A stretch of DNA of 64,000 nt from Klebsiella oxytoca NBRC 105695. GTDB taxonomy: Bacteria > Pseudomonadota > Gammaproteobacteria > Enterobacterales > Enterobacteriaceae. Of the stretch, positions 44,374 to 53,481 are shown piece by piece (the stretch's first letter is position 1; each line of letters starts with the position of its first letter). The stretch covers positions 744,001 to 808,000 of the forward strand of contig NZ_BCZK01000001.1 of the NCBI RefSeq assembly GCF_001598695.1, given 5' to 3'. The notes under the pieces are model-generated. The model was not told the DNA's origin. It did not search any database and was given only the letters and a program-made list of their open reading frames with translations. The translations under genes and the position numbers were made by a program.

Positions 44374-44721
44374 ATGAGCACGACTTTAGAAAAAATCCAA
44401 CGTCAAATCGCTGAAAACCCGATCCTGCTGTATATGAAAGGGTCTCCGAAGCTGCCAAGCTGCGGTTTCTCCGCTCAGGCCGTTCAGGCGCTCTCTGCCT
44501 GTGGCGAACGTTTTGCCTACGTCGATATCCTGCAAAACCCGGACATCCGCGCGGAGCTGCCTAAATACGCTAACTGGCCAACCTTCCCGCAGCTGTGGGT
44601 AGACGGTGAGCTGGTCGGCGGCTGTGACATCGTGATTGAAATGTATCAGCGCGGCGAACTGCAGCAGCTGATCAAAGAAACGGCCGCTAAGTCCAAAACT
44701 GACGAGCCGAAAGCAGAGTAA
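44374..44721 (+). CDS. grxD: Monothiol glutaredoxin GrxD
   Basis: Cytoplasmic protein of 115 residues that carries a [2Fe-2S] cluster with glutathione and a BolA partner and passes iron-sulfur clusters to other proteins. The CGFS active site is in LPSCGFSAQ (Cys30), and the WPTFPQLWV and GGCDI glutathione-binding motifs follow. Same length as E. coli. Confidence 0.97.
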   Translation: MSTTLEKIQRQIAENPILLYMKGSPKLPSCGFSAQAVQALSACGERFAYVDILQNPDIRAELPKYANWPTFPQLWVDGELVGGCDIVIEMYQRGELQQLIKETAAKSKTDEPKAE

Positions 44722-44733
44722 TTTTGCTTTAAA

Positions 44734-44768
44734 TAAAAAAGCGACTTCCCGTGAAGTCGCTTTTTTTT
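44734..44768. terminator. Bidirectional terminator between grxD and rnt
   Basis: Stem GCGACTTC/GAAGTCGC with loop CCGT, flanked by six A on one side and eight T on the other, so it works in both directions. Confidence 0.95.
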
Positions 44769-44771
44769 CAT

Positions 44772-45416
44772 TTATTCTTCGGCCACAGGTAAGGGCCAGC
44801 CGCCAAGACGCTTCCAGCGGTTGACGATTTCGCAGAATAGCTGCGCCGTTTGTTCGGTATCGTAAAGCGCAGAGTGGGCCTGAGTCCCGTCAAATGCCAT
44901 TCCGGCGGCGATACAGGCTTTCGACAATACCGTTTGGCCAAGCGCAAGACCGCTCAGGGCCGCGGTATCGAAGGTGACGAACGGATGGAATGGATTACGT
45001 TTCAGCCCCGCACGTTCTGCCGCCGCCATGGTAAAGCTATGGTCGAAGGTGGCGTTATGCGCGACCATAATAGCGCGGCTGCAGTCGCTCTCTTTCATGC
45101 CCTTGCGGATCATTTTAAAAATCGCGTGCAGCGCATCGTATTCGCTCACCGCGCCGCGCTCGGGATCGTTGGGGTTAATACCGTTAAAAGCCAGAGCTTC
45201 GGGCTGCAGGTTAGCGCCCTCAAAAGGTTCAACATGAAAATGCAGCGTTTCGTCCGGCATGAGCCAGCCTTCTTCGTCCATTTTCAGCGTAATAGCGGCG
45301 ATCTCCAGCAGGGCGTCGGTTTTGGCATTAAATCCGGCGGTCTCAACATCAATTACCACTGGATAAAAACCGCGAAAACGGTCGCACAGACCATTCAGTT
45401 GAGCGTTCTCGGACAT
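44772..45416 (-). CDS. rnt: Ribonuclease T
   Basis: DEDDh exoribonuclease of 214 residues (E. coli 215) that trims the 3' ends of tRNA and other stable RNAs and removes the terminal A of tRNA. Catalytic motifs: VIDVETAGF (ExoI), HNATFDHSF (ExoII) and the C-terminal [12 protein letters not shown] (ExoIII). In E. coli it is followed by lhr; here grxD lies convergently downstream. Confidence 0.97.
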   Translation of the reverse strand: MSENAQLNGLCDRFRGFYPVVIDVETAGFNAKTDALLEIAAITLKMDEEGWLMPDETLHFHVEPFEGANLQPEALAFNGINPNDPERGAVSEYDALHAIFKMIRKGMKESDCSRAIMVAHNATFDHSFTMAAAERAGLKRNPFHPFVTFDTAALSGLALGQTVLSKACIAAGMAFDGTQAHSALYDTEQTAQLFCEIVNRWKRLGGWPLPVAEE

Positions 45417-45495
45417 CAGATTCTCTTAGCTGGAAAAAAGTAGCGCGCATTATGGCAAATTTTGCCGCGGCTTGCAGCAGGAAGGGGATAAAACA

Positions 45496-45516
45496 GCGGG
45501 CACCGCGGGCGCCCGC
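45496..45516 (-). terminator. Hairpin after gloA
   Basis: Arms GCGGGC and GCCCGC with a nine-base loop, followed on the minus strand by TGTTTTAT. Probable gloA (nemRA-gloA) terminator. Confidence 0.55.
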
Positions 45517-45522
45517 AGCAGA

Positions 45523-45930
45523 TTAGTTGCCGAGGCCTTTTCCGGCGTCTTTCTCTTCAATCAGCTCGATTTTATAACCATCCGGATCTTCGACGAAGGC
45601 GATGACCGTCGTACCGCCTTTAACCGGGCCGGCTTCACGGGTCACATTGCCGCCGTTCTGACGAATACGTTCGCAGGCTTCCGCCGCGTTTTCAACGCTC
45701 AGCGCAATATGACCATACGCGTTACCGAGATCGTACTTATCCACGCCCCAATTGTAGGTCAGCTCAATCACGGCGGTATCGCTTTCTTCGCCGTAACCCA
45801 CGAATGCCAGCGAGTATTTATATTCAGTGTTTTCGCTGGTGCGCAGCAGTTTCATGCCCAGCACATTGGTGTAAAACTCAATAGAACGTTGCAGGTCGCC
45901 AACGCGCAGCATGGTGTGAAGTAAGCGCAT
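45523..45930 (-). CDS. gloA: Glyoxalase I (lactoylglutathione lyase)
   Basis: Ni-dependent enzyme of 135 residues that converts the methylglyoxal-glutathione hemithioacetal to lactoylglutathione. Metal ligands His5 (MRLLHTM), Glu56 (AVIELTYN), His74 (YGHIALSV) and Glu122 (YKIELIE) are in the E. coli positions. It follows nemA by 79 bases; in E. coli nemR-nemA-gloA are co-transcribed and induced by electrophiles. Confidence 0.97.
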   Translation of the reverse strand: MRLLHTMLRVGDLQRSIEFYTNVLGMKLLRTSENTEYKYSLAFVGYGEESDTAVIELTYNWGVDKYDLGNAYGHIALSVENAAEACERIRQNGGNVTREAGPVKGGTTVIAFVEDPDGYKIELIEEKDAGKGLGN

Positions 45931-46009
45931 AATGTCCCCTATGCAGTTTATTTTGATACATCAGAGCGTTGAGTATAGCGGCGATAACCCGCCGCTATCA
46001 ATGGAGGGA

Positions 46010-47107
46010 TTACAGGGTAGGGTAATCGGTATAACCTTCCGCGCCGCCGCCGTAGAAGCTTTCCGGACGCTGTGGGTTCAGAGCGGCTTTTTTCTGCAGG
46101 CGCGCCACCAGGTCCGGGTTAGCAATGTAGTCGCGACCAAAGGCCACGGCATCGATCAGCCCTTTACCGATCAGATCGTTGGCCTTTTCAACCGTGTAGG
46201 CGCCCGCGCCGATAATAGCGCCCGGGAAACGGTCGCGCACTTTCTGGCGGAACTCATCGCTGTACGGTTGGCCGCCAGCCCAGTCCGGTTCGGACATGTG
46301 CAGGTAGGCAATACCGCGTTTCGCCAGCTCTTCGATCAGATAGAGCGCATCGGCTTCTTCATTCGGGCCATTATCGACGTTCTGGAAACTGCCGATGGGC
46401 GAGACGCGAATACCGATACGGTCGGCGCTCCACTCTTCACTCACCGCATCAACCACTTCCAGCACCAGGCGAGCGCGATTTTCCACGCTGCCGCCGTACT
46501 GGTCAGTACGATGGTTGGCAGAAGGGGAAAGGAACTGGTGCAGCAGGTAACCGTGGGCGGAGTGCAGTTCGACAAGATCGAATCCGGCATCGCGGGCGTT
46601 ACCTACCGCCTGACGGAAATCATCAACGATCCCTGGGATCTCGTGGGTTTCGAGCGCGCGCGGCATTGAGGTGTCAACGCGAATGGCATGGCCGTTTTCG
46701 TCGCGCAGCGAAGTCCGGGTGCCCGCGCTGATGGCCGATGGCGCAACCGGGGCGGCGCCGCCGGGCTGGATGCTGCTGTGCGAAATACGCCCGGTATGCC
46801 ACAGCTGGACGGCAATACGCCCGTTTTCAGCGTGGACGCCGGCGGTGATCTTTTTCCATGCGGCAATCTGTTCCGGACTGTGCAGCCCTGGCGCACCCGC
46901 GTAGCCTTTAGCCTGAGCGGAAATCTGGGTCGCTTCGGAAATAATCAGGCCGGAGCTGGCGCGCTGGCGGTAGTATTCGCCCATCAGCGGGGTGGGAATA
47001 TCCCCCGGCTCAATACTGCGCAGACGCGTTAGCGGAGCCATAAACACGCGATTCGGCACGGTTACCGCACCTACTTTCAACGGGGTAAACAACTTTGATT
47101 CTGACAT
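46010..47107 (-). CDS. nemA: N-ethylmaleimide reductase NemA
   Basis: FMN enzyme of 365 residues of the Old Yellow Enzyme family, same length as E. coli. It reduces electrophiles such as N-ethylmaleimide, nitrate esters and quinones. Marks are [10 protein letters not shown] at the start, [26 protein letters not shown] with the active-site His pair, and [11 protein letters not shown] at the C-terminus. It lies 53 bases after nemR. Confidence 0.96.
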   Translation of the reverse strand: MSESKLFTPLKVGAVTVPNRVFMAPLTRLRSIEPGDIPTPLMGEYYRQRASSGLIISEATQISAQAKGYAGAPGLHSPEQIAAWKKITAGVHAENGRIAVQLWHTGRISHSSIQPGGAAPVAPSAISAGTRTSLRDENGHAIRVDTSMPRALETHEIPGIVDDFRQAVGNARDAGFDLVELHSAHGYLLHQFLSPSANHRTDQYGGSVENRARLVLEVVDAVSEEWSADRIGIRVSPIGSFQNVDNGPNEEADALYLIEELAKRGIAYLHMSEPDWAGGQPYSDEFRQKVRDRFPGAIIGAGAYTVEKANDLIGKGLIDAVAFGRDYIANPDLVARLQKKAALNPQRPESFYGGGAEGYTDYPTL

Positions 47108-47120
47108 AATGACTCCTGAG

Positions 47121-47136
47121 TAGACCGGTCGTCTTG
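47121..47136. promoter_or_regulatory. Degenerate second NemR-type site before nemA
   Basis: TAGACCGGTCGTCTTG keeps the left arm of the nemR-proximal palindrome and a weakened right arm. It lies 14 bases before the nemA start. It may be a secondary operator; chance similarity is possible. Confidence 0.35.
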
Positions 47137-47160
47137 AAACGGGTTAAATAAAAACGCCTG

Positions 47161-47760
47161 TTATAGGGCAGGCGCAGCAATAATTTTTTTAGCGTGGGCC
47201 AGGGCGCTTTCCAGCGGCGTTGCGCTGTGCGTAATCTTGGCCTGCAGATTCGCCCCCAGCCACAGAGAGTAAAGCACCTGCGAGAGCGTTAATGCGTCAC
47301 CGTCAAACGTGAGGCTACCTTCCTGACGGCCTTGCTCCAGCGCATCGGCCAGCAGGGTAATGATCTGACTGGCCCCTTTATCCATCGCGGTGCGCATATC
47401 TTCCGACAGATCGCAGACCTCTGCCGACAGCTTCACCGTCAGGCAGCCGCTAATGATGCCCTGCTGGCAAAACTGGGTCAGCGCATGCTGATAATAGGCC
47501 AAAAGGCGGTCGCGATAGTTTCCCTCGCCGTGGGCAAAATGCTCAACCAGGCGCTGAAGATATCCGGCGTAGTGATGGTCGAGCAGCGCTACGCCAAAGG
47601 CTTCTTTAGAGCGAAAATAGTGATAGAAAGAACCTTTCGGCACTTCCGCTGTTTTTAGCAGTTCACTCAGCCCCATACCGGTAAAACCCCGATGCATACA
47701 AAGCTGCTCGCCGGTGGCCAGGATATGTTCGCGGGTATTGCATTCACTGTGTTTGTTCAT
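47161..47760 (-). CDS. nemR: NemR, electrophile-sensing TetR repressor
   Basis: TetR-family repressor of 199 residues, as in E. coli, that releases DNA after reaction with hypochlorite, methylglyoxal or quinones. Cys21, Cys98, Cys106 and Cys116 and Lys175 are conserved, so the Cys106-Lys175 redox switch is complete. The E. coli Cys149 and Cys153 are not present. The start at 47760 gives MNKHSECNTRE; the 47769 frame start is three codons earlier. Confidence 0.95.
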   Translation of the reverse strand: MNKHSECNTREHILATGEQLCMHRGFTGMGLSELLKTAEVPKGSFYHYFRSKEAFGVALLDHHYAGYLQRLVEHFAHGEGNYRDRLLAYYQHALTQFCQQGIISGCLTVKLSAEVCDLSEDMRTAMDKGASQIITLLADALEQGRQEGSLTFDGDALTLSQVLYSLWLGANLQAKITHSATPLESALAHAKKIIAAPAL

Positions 47761-47774
47761 GGCGCTCACTGTAA

Positions 47775-47790
47775 TAGACCGATTGGTCTA
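47775..47790. promoter_or_regulatory. NemR-type operator at the nemR promoter
   Basis: TAGACC-GATT-GGTCTA is an exact palindrome with 6-base arms, 15 bases before the nemR start. Position and symmetry fit the autoregulatory operator of nemRA-gloA. Binding by NemR is inferred. Confidence 0.8.
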
Positions 47791-47902
47791 ATGCAAGCCA
47801 TAATTAAAAATGCTGCCTGGCGCAGAGGGCGACGAACAAAATTTGCGTACGGCGGATGAAACGTCTTCAATAAAGACAGAGATGAGCGGCTGGAGAGGCG
47901 AA

Positions 47903-48142
47903 GTGGCTGAACAACTGGAGTTCTTCCCGGTACAGAGTCCCTGCCGGGGGATTTGTCAGTCTGATGAACGCGGCTACTGCCGGGGGTGCATGCGTAGCCG
48001 CGATGAGCGTTTCAACTGGCAGAAAATGAGCGATGCGCAAAAGCAGGATGTTCTGCGTCTGTGTCGCCAGCGGCTGCTGCGTAAATTACGCGCAGCTAAG
48101 CAGGATAGTGCGGAAGAACCGCAGCAACCCTCACTGTTTTAA
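47903..48142 (+). CDS. ydhL: YdhL, DUF1289 protein
   Basis: Small protein of 79 residues with four conserved cysteines (SPCRGICQSDERGYCRGCMRSRDE), probably a metal-binding knuckle. Start is GTG at 47903, matching the E. coli N-terminus (AEQLEFFPVQ), with GGAGAGG about five bases upstream. The C-terminus EEPQQPSLF is also conserved. Function unknown. It is divergent from nemR and followed by ydhF 48 bases later. Confidence 0.93.
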   Translation: MAEQLEFFPVQSPCRGICQSDERGYCRGCMRSRDERFNWQKMSDAQKQDVLRLCRQRLLRKLRAAKQDSAEEPQQPSLF

Positions 48143-48190
48143 GCAAAAAATTGCGTATACTCAGGACACTTTTTTATTGAGGAAGCTGTT

Positions 48191-49087
48191 ATGGTTCAGC
48201 GTATTGCTATGGCTCCCCAGGGGCCGGAATTCTCTCGTTTCGTGATGGGCTACTGGCGTCTGATGGACTGGAAGATGTCCGCTCAGGCGCTGGTGGGCTT
48301 TGTGGAGCAACACCTGGAGCTAGGCATCACCACCATCGATCATGCCGACATTTACGGCGACTATCGCTGTGAGGCGGCGTTTGGCGAAGCGCTAAAGCTG
48401 GCGCCCCATCTGCGCAACCGGATGGAGATCGTCACCAAATGCGGAATTGCCACGAAAGCGCGGGCAGAAAATACCATCGGCCACTATATTACCGACCGCG
48501 ACCATATTGTGCTGAGCGCGGAGCAGTCGCTGCGTAATCTGGCGACCGACCATCTGGACCTGCTGCTGATTCATCGCCCGGACCCGCTGATGGATGCTGA
48601 CGAAGTGGCTGAGGCCTTCCTGGCTTTACATCATAGCGGCAAGGTTCGCCACTTCGGCGTGTCGAACTTTACCCCCGCCCAGTTTACCCTGCTGCAGTCG
48701 CGCCTGCCGTTTACCCTGGCGACTAATCAGGTGGAAATTTCCCCGGTTCACCAGCCGCTGCTGCTTGACGGTACGCTCGATCAGCTTCAGCAGCTGCGTA
48801 TCCGACCGATGGCCTGGTCCTGCCTCGGCGGCGGTCGTTTGTTTAACGACGAAAGCTTCCAGCCGCTGCGCGATGAGCTGGCCCGCGTCGCTCAGGAGCT
48901 CAATGCGGAAAGCATTGAGCAGGTGGTGTACGCCTGGATCCTGCGTCTGCCGTCGCAGCCGCTGCCAATTATCGGTTCAGGAAAAATTGAGCGCGTGCGC
49001 TCGGCGGTTGTCGCTGAAAAGCTAAATATGAGCCGTCAGCAGTGGTTCCGCATTCGCAAAGCGGCCTTAGGCTACGACGTTCCGTAA
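48191..49087 (+). CDS. ydhF: YdhF, aldo-keto reductase family oxidoreductase
   Basis: NADP-dependent AKR barrel of 298 residues, same length as E. coli YdhF. DHADIYGDYRCE carries the catalytic Asp and Tyr, KCGIATKAR the Lys, and LIHRPDPLMDADEV the His region. LPIIGSGKIERV is the cofactor loop. Its physiological substrate is unknown. Confidence 0.94.
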   Translation: MVQRIAMAPQGPEFSRFVMGYWRLMDWKMSAQALVGFVEQHLELGITTIDHADIYGDYRCEAAFGEALKLAPHLRNRMEIVTKCGIATKARAENTIGHYITDRDHIVLSAEQSLRNLATDHLDLLLIHRPDPLMDADEVAEAFLALHHSGKVRHFGVSNFTPAQFTLLQSRLPFTLATNQVEISPVHQPLLLDGTLDQLQQLRIRPMAWSCLGGGRLFNDESFQPLRDELARVAQELNAESIEQVVYAWILRLPSQPLPIIGSGKIERVRSAVVAEKLNMSRQQWFRIRKAALGYDVP

Positions 49088-49146
49088 ACACCGACACCTC
49101 AGCAATGGCCTACACTGAATAGTGATAGAGCCATTGAGGAGGTGTT

Positions 49147-49668
49147 ATGCAACGATGTATTCTCGCCATACTTACCCTGGCCGCCTGTGCGGGCGCGCAG
49201 GCGGCCAGCGAAAGCGTCGATATCAATCTTGTGACCAGCCAGAGCGTTGGTCAGGCCATCGGTAGCGTGAAAATTAGTGAAACCGCGAAAGGTCTCGAGT
49301 TTACTCCGGACCTGAAAGCGCTGCCTCCCGGCGAGCACGGCTTCCATATTCACGCCAACGGTAGCTGCCAGCCGGCCATCAAAGAAGGTAAAGCCGTCGC
49401 CGCTGGCGCAGCCGGCGGACATTACGATCCGCAAAACACCGGAAAGCATGAAGGTCCTGACGGCGCCGGTCATCTCGGCGATCTGCCGTTCCTGGTGGTT
49501 AATAACGACGGAAAAGCCACCCAGCCGGTGGTCGCGCCACGTTTAAAAACCCTCGATGAAGTGAAAGGCAAGGCGCTGATGATTCACGTGGGGGGCGATA
49601 ATATGTCCGACAGCCCGCAGCCTCTCGGCGGTGGCGGCGAGCGCTTCGCCTGCGGCGTCATCAAGTAG
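49147..49668 (+). CDS. sodC: Periplasmic Cu,Zn superoxide dismutase
   Basis: Secreted enzyme of 173 residues. Signal peptide [20 protein letters not shown], then metal-site motifs [10 protein letters not shown] (two Cu ligands and the disulfide Cys), [15 protein letters not shown] (His, Asp/His zinc loop) and [12 protein letters not shown] (last Cu His), and [11 protein letters not shown] with the second disulfide Cys. It protects the periplasm from superoxide. Its end overlaps the converging ydhK gene by eight bases. Confidence 0.96.
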   Translation: MQRCILAILTLAACAGAQAASESVDINLVTSQSVGQAIGSVKISETAKGLEFTPDLKALPPGEHGFHIHANGSCQPAIKEGKAVAAGAAGGHYDPQNTGKHEGPDGAGHLGDLPFLVVNNDGKATQPVVAPRLKTLDEVKGKALMIHVGGDNMSDSPQPLGGGGERFACGVIK

Positions 49669-51685
49669 TCCTTTCCGTCAACGTTCCTGCGATCGGCGCC
49701 TGTTCCAGCTGAGACAGGGCGCACCAGAGTCGCCAGATAACCGCCGCCAGCTCTCTGGCGGCGGGCTGGTGGTGGCGATTAAGCGCGTCGCAGATGCGCT
49801 GCAGTTCCTGCAGCGTTGAAGCGAGAGGGCGCTGCTGAACGCCGCGCTCGCTCATCACGTCACGCAGCAGGCTAATGCACAGATCGCGCACCTGCGAGAG
49901 CGGGTCGGAGCGCGTTTCCCAGTCGCGTAGTTGCCACACCACGTGGGAACAATTGAGTAACACGACGCCCCAGCGCAGCAGCCAGCGGCGCGCCAGCGCA
50001 TCCTGACTGTTGCTAAGCTGGCTAATGTGATGATAAACCAGCGACTCAAATTCATGTTCACTATGCTGCGGACGACGACTCAACTGGTCGACAAAGTGAC
50101 GCCGTAACGCACGGATGTGCCGACGGCTTTTACGCGCGTCTGAACCTGGACTGATAATGGCGAAAGCCAGCCAGGCAAGTCCTACCCCAATGATTTTTCC
50201 CAGATTATCATTAAGAAACGAAGCGTAGTCGTACACCGGCGGGTTGGTGACCGAAATAAATGAGCCCATAAAAACGATCAACTGCCCCCACAGTCCGGCG
50301 AGCTTTGGCATCTGCTGTTTGAGCAACTGCATGGTGGTCAGCAGGGGAAACAGAAATAGCAAAAACTGCCATAAATCGGTTATCTGCACCATCAGGCCAA
50401 ATTTCACGACAAAGCTAAAGAGCGAAAGCAGGATCAGGGTACGCATTAAAAGCGTTAATGATTTAAACGGTGAGGGTGAAACCGAATAGAGCACGCAGCA
50501 GATAGCCGCCAGAGTAAGCGCTGCAGCGCAGGCCTGCCACTGGGTGCTTATACCCCATGCGCCGACCATCACCAGCGCGCAAAAAGCGCGAACTCCGTTC
50601 CAGAGAGCTTCGGCCTGATCGGTATGGCGGGCCAGCGCGGGTGCGGAAGGTACGTTGAATTCGGTGATCGCGGTGGCGTTTTCGATGCGCTTGAGCCAGC
50701 GGCTGCTCTCCAGATACAGGCGACAAAAATAGCGCAGGCGCTTCCAGAAGGCGATGTGTCGGTAGTCGGCATCGGCGGGCGGCGCAAGCGGCGCGATAAT
50801 GCGGGCAACGCTGTAAGCATCGGCGTTTGAAAGCGCTAACTCGCTGAGCAAAGACTCCAGAATCTCGCGAGTACGAGCGGGCGCGGCGGGCCAGTTAAGC
50901 AGCATCCGCCGCAGGCTCGAAATGACGCTGGTCATTCGTAGCTGCTGATGTAGCAGGTAGTTGAGCAGCGGATTTTGCCGGCGAAAGCGATAATGGCTCC
51001 AGAAGGCCTGAATGCGCAGCAGATTCATGGTCAGGATTTGCCCAATCACGCTCTCGTGCGCGGCGCGGATAGCATCGGTTGTTTCCGGGACCCACAGCAG
51101 ACTGGCGTGTTCCAGCAGGCGGGCATGCATATTTTTTAGCGCGCTCAGTAGCGTGGTGCCGTCGGAGGTACTCGGTAAAATCATCATCATTAGCCCGCCG
51201 CACAATATACCGACGATAACCTCGCAGACGCGCGACTGGGCGATAGTCCACAGTTCGTTAGCATCGGTAATATTGATAACCGGGAAAGCGATAATCGCGC
51301 AGGTGTAGCCCGCAAGCTGGAATGCATAGGCGACGTTATTGGTGAACATCGCGCAGGCCCAGGTACAGAGAGCTATCCACGCCGATATACTAAAAAGAAA
51401 TAGCCACGGATCGTTGAGCGTATGGCCGGCCAGCAGCAGCGCCGCGCAGGCGCCGAGCAGGCTGCCGGCAATACGGCCAAAGCTTTTGCTGATCACGCCG
51501 CCGACGGTGGGAAAGCTGACTACCGCGGCGGAAGTCATCGCCCAGTAGGGTTCGTCAAGATTCAGCCAGTAGGCGACGCTCAACGCCAGGCACATGGCAA
51601 TCCCGTTACGCAGGGCATAGCGCCACTGCGGACGGCTGGCCTTAATCCAGGGAAGAGAGCGCCACGTCAGGGCCTGTAGCTTCAT
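49661..51685 (-). CDS. ydhK: YdhK, FUSC/AaeB-type efflux pump subunit
   Basis: Inner-membrane protein of 674 residues (E. coli 670). Two blocks of membrane helices surround a large cytoplasmic region, the architecture of the aromatic-acid exporter AaeB. Starts [20 protein letters not shown] and has [20 protein letters not shown] typical of FUSC proteins. ydhJ overlaps by one base (TAATG) and gives the membrane-fusion subunit. Substrate unknown. Confidence 0.94.
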   Translation of the reverse strand: MKLQALTWRSLPWIKASRPQWRYALRNGIAMCLALSVAYWLNLDEPYWAMTSAAVVSFPTVGGVISKSFGRIAGSLLGACAALLLAGHTLNDPWLFLFSISAWIALCTWACAMFTNNVAYAFQLAGYTCAIIAFPVINITDANELWTIAQSRVCEVIVGILCGGLMMMILPSTSDGTTLLSALKNMHARLLEHASLLWVPETTDAIRAAHESVIGQILTMNLLRIQAFWSHYRFRRQNPLLNYLLHQQLRMTSVISSLRRMLLNWPAAPARTREILESLLSELALSNADAYSVARIIAPLAPPADADYRHIAFWKRLRYFCRLYLESSRWLKRIENATAITEFNVPSAPALARHTDQAEALWNGVRAFCALVMVGAWGISTQWQACAAALTLAAICCVLYSVSPSPFKSLTLLMRTLILLSLFSFVVKFGLMVQITDLWQFLLFLFPLLTTMQLLKQQMPKLAGLWGQLIVFMGSFISVTNPPVYDYASFLNDNLGKIIGVGLAWLAFAIISPGSDARKSRRHIRALRRHFVDQLSRRPQHSEHEFESLVYHHISQLSNSQDALARRWLLRWGVVLLNCSHVVWQLRDWETRSDPLSQVRDLCISLLRDVMSERGVQQRPLASTLQELQRICDALNRHHQPAARELAAVIWRLWCALSQLEQAPIAGTLTERTT

Positions 51686-52581
51686 TACTGCGCGCCAATG
51701 GCAACGGTGCAGGTGGTACCGGAGACCAACGTGATATCCGGCGGCAGATGGTCAAACTCAATGCGCACCGGCACGCGCTGGGCAAGGCGTACCCAGGGAA
51801 TATTCGGTTTAATATTCGCTACCAGACCACTTCCGCTCTCTACGCTCTGATCGACAATAGCGCGTCCGATACTGCCTACGTGACCCTGTAACTTTTGTTT
51901 GCTGCTATAGAGGACGATCTGCGCGCTATCGCCGGGACGGATATTACGCAGTTTCGTTTCTTCAAAATAACCGATCACGTAAAAGGAGTGGCTGTCGACG
52001 AGGGCAAAAAGCGGATGGCCTACGGTTGCGTAGTCGCCAATGCGGGTCGAAAGGTTCGTTACCCAGCCGTCAACCGGAGCCTTAATTTCGGTCTGCGCGA
52101 GCTGCCATTGGGCATGATCGAGGGTGGCCAGGGCGGCTCCCACGACGGCCTTAGCCGCTGCCAGGTTAGTATTAGCGGTATTAAGCGCAGTATTAGCGTT
52201 TTCTAAATCTTCTGCGGAGATGAAATTCTCGGAGAGATGGCGTCGGCGAGCGGCATCGCTGGCGGCTTTTTTCTGTTCAGCCTGCGCGCGGGCAACTTCA
52301 GCTCGAGCCTTGTCGAGCTGGGCCTGGGCGTTGAGCAGCGCAATTTTATAAGGCGTATCATCAATTCTGAACAGCACTTCACCGGCCTTAACCAGCTGGT
52401 TATCGCGTACGTTGAGCTGCAGGATGCTCCCGGACACCTGCGGCGTGACGCCTACCTGCTCGGCCCGGACTTTCCCGTCGCGGGTCCACGGGGACTGCGT
52501 GTAGTAATTCCAGACCAGCCAGGCGGCAATAATGGCCAGCGCGGCGACCAGCAGCGTGGATAAATATTTTAGTTTCTTCAT
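51685..52581 (-). CDS. ydhJ: YdhJ, membrane-fusion (HlyD/AaeA-like) protein
   Basis: Periplasmic adaptor of 298 residues (E. coli 285) with an N-terminal membrane helix ([21 protein letters not shown]), a lipoyl-like half ([26 protein letters not shown]), a coiled-coil hairpin ([21 protein letters not shown]...) and a second half ([13 protein letters not shown]). It is expected to link YdhK to an outer-membrane channel. It lies ten bases after ydhI. Confidence 0.95.
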   Translation of the reverse strand: MKKLKYLSTLLVAALAIIAAWLVWNYYTQSPWTRDGKVRAEQVGVTPQVSGSILQLNVRDNQLVKAGEVLFRIDDTPYKIALLNAQAQLDKARAEVARAQAEQKKAASDAARRRHLSENFISAEDLENANTALNTANTNLAAAKAVVGAALATLDHAQWQLAQTEIKAPVDGWVTNLSTRIGDYATVGHPLFALVDSHSFYVIGYFEETKLRNIRPGDSAQIVLYSSKQKLQGHVGSIGRAIVDQSVESGSGLVANIKPNIPWVRLAQRVPVRIEFDHLPPDITLVSGTTCTVAIGAQ

Positions 52582-52591
52582 GTAATGAACA

Positions 52592-52834
52592 TTACCAGAT
52601 AGTCAGTAAAACCAGCGCCAGACAAACGGAGAGCGCAAAGAAGGAGAGATCCATGAGCAGGGGGTGCCAGATTTCACCTGCGTACATCCAGTCCCGCAGC
52701 TGACGATGAACGACCAACCAGATAAAGAAGCCCAGCAGAACGGCTTTAAAGACAGGAGGAAAATAGACCGAAGCGCCGAACACCAGGTCCTGGAGCGGCA
52801 ATCCGGTAGTGTTAAGACTCAGTTTCACAAGCAA
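52592..52834 (-). CDS. ydhI: YdhI, DUF1656 small membrane protein
   Basis: 80-residue membrane protein (E. coli 78) with two helices ([20 protein letters not shown] and [19 protein letters not shown]). DUF1656 proteins (YdhI, AaeX) are found with FUSC and HlyD-like genes. It is the first gene of ydhIJK, divergent from slyA, so the SlyA site in between could act on both. Confidence 0.93.
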   Translation of the reverse strand: MLVKLSLNTTGLPLQDLVFGASVYFPPVFKAVLLGFFIWLVVHRQLRDWMYAGEIWHPLLMDLSFFALSVCLALVLLTIW

Positions 52835-52968
52835 AAATCCTTTGCCGTTTCAGGATGAATGTTCAGGTTATGCGATTATTCACATTGTAAATCATTGTTC
52901 TGATTTTAGTGAATCAGGTAATTCATTTGTTTTGGTAATTTAAATGCTGCACACTATTCTAAAATCAG

Positions 52969-52989
52969 TATAATAACTTAGCAAGCTAA
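52969..52989 (+). promoter_or_regulatory. slyA -10 region with overlapping SlyA palindrome
   Basis: TATAAT at 52969-52974 is a perfect -10, and TTAGCAAGCTAA at 52978-52989 is the full SlyA consensus palindrome placed over the start of transcription. This fits the negative autoregulation known for slyA in Salmonella and E. coli. The palindrome is just upstream of the slyA ribosome site (AAGGAG). Confidence 0.85.
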
Positions 52990-52999
52990 TTATAAGGAG

Positions 53000-53440
53000 A
53001 TGAAATTGGAATCGCCACTTGGTTCTGATCTGGCACGTTTGGTACGCGTCTGGCGCGCGCTAATCGACCATCGCCTGAAACCTCTGGAGTTAACGCAGAC
53101 GCACTGGGTCACGCTGCATAACATTCACCAGCTGCCGCCTGAACAGTCGCAGATTCAGCTGGCGAAAGCCATTGGTATTGAGCAGCCTTCGCTGGTTCGC
53201 ACGCTCGACCAGCTGGAGGAAAAGGGGCTTATTTCTCGCCAGACCTGTGCAAACGATCGGCGGGCAAAACGTATCAAGCTTACCGAAAAAGCCGAACCCC
53301 TGATCAACGAAATGGAAGAGGTTATCGGCAAAACGCGTGATGAGATTCTGGCCGGTGTTTCTAAAGAAGAGGTGGAAACGCTGCTCAATTTGATTCGTAA
53401 ACTTGAACACAACATCCTCGATCTCCAGGCAAAAGATTGA
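53000..53440 (+). CDS. slyA: SlyA, MarR-family regulator
   Basis: Dimeric winged-helix regulator of 146 residues (E. coli 144) that mainly counteracts H-NS silencing. [34 protein letters not shown] is the dimer region, [21 protein letters not shown] the recognition helix, and [13 protein letters not shown] the wing. AAGGAG lies before the start; ATG at 53000 is used, a TTG three codons later being the alternative. Confidence 0.96.
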   Translation: MKLESPLGSDLARLVRVWRALIDHRLKPLELTQTHWVTLHNIHQLPPEQSQIQLAKAIGIEQPSLVRTLDQLEEKGLISRQTCANDRRAKRIKLTEKAEPLINEMEEVIGKTRDEILAGVSKEEVETLLNLIRKLEHNILDLQAKD

Positions 53441-53447
53441 CCTTAAC

Positions 53448-53479
53448 GAGGCCTTGAATCTTCTCAAGGCCTCTTTTTT
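53448..53479 (+). terminator. slyA terminator
   Basis: Arms GAGGCCTTGA and TCAAGGCCTC (10 bp) with loop ATCTTC, followed by six T and ATTT. It ends two bases before the stop codon of the converging GGDEF gene. Confidence 0.93.
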
Positions 53480-53481
53480 AT

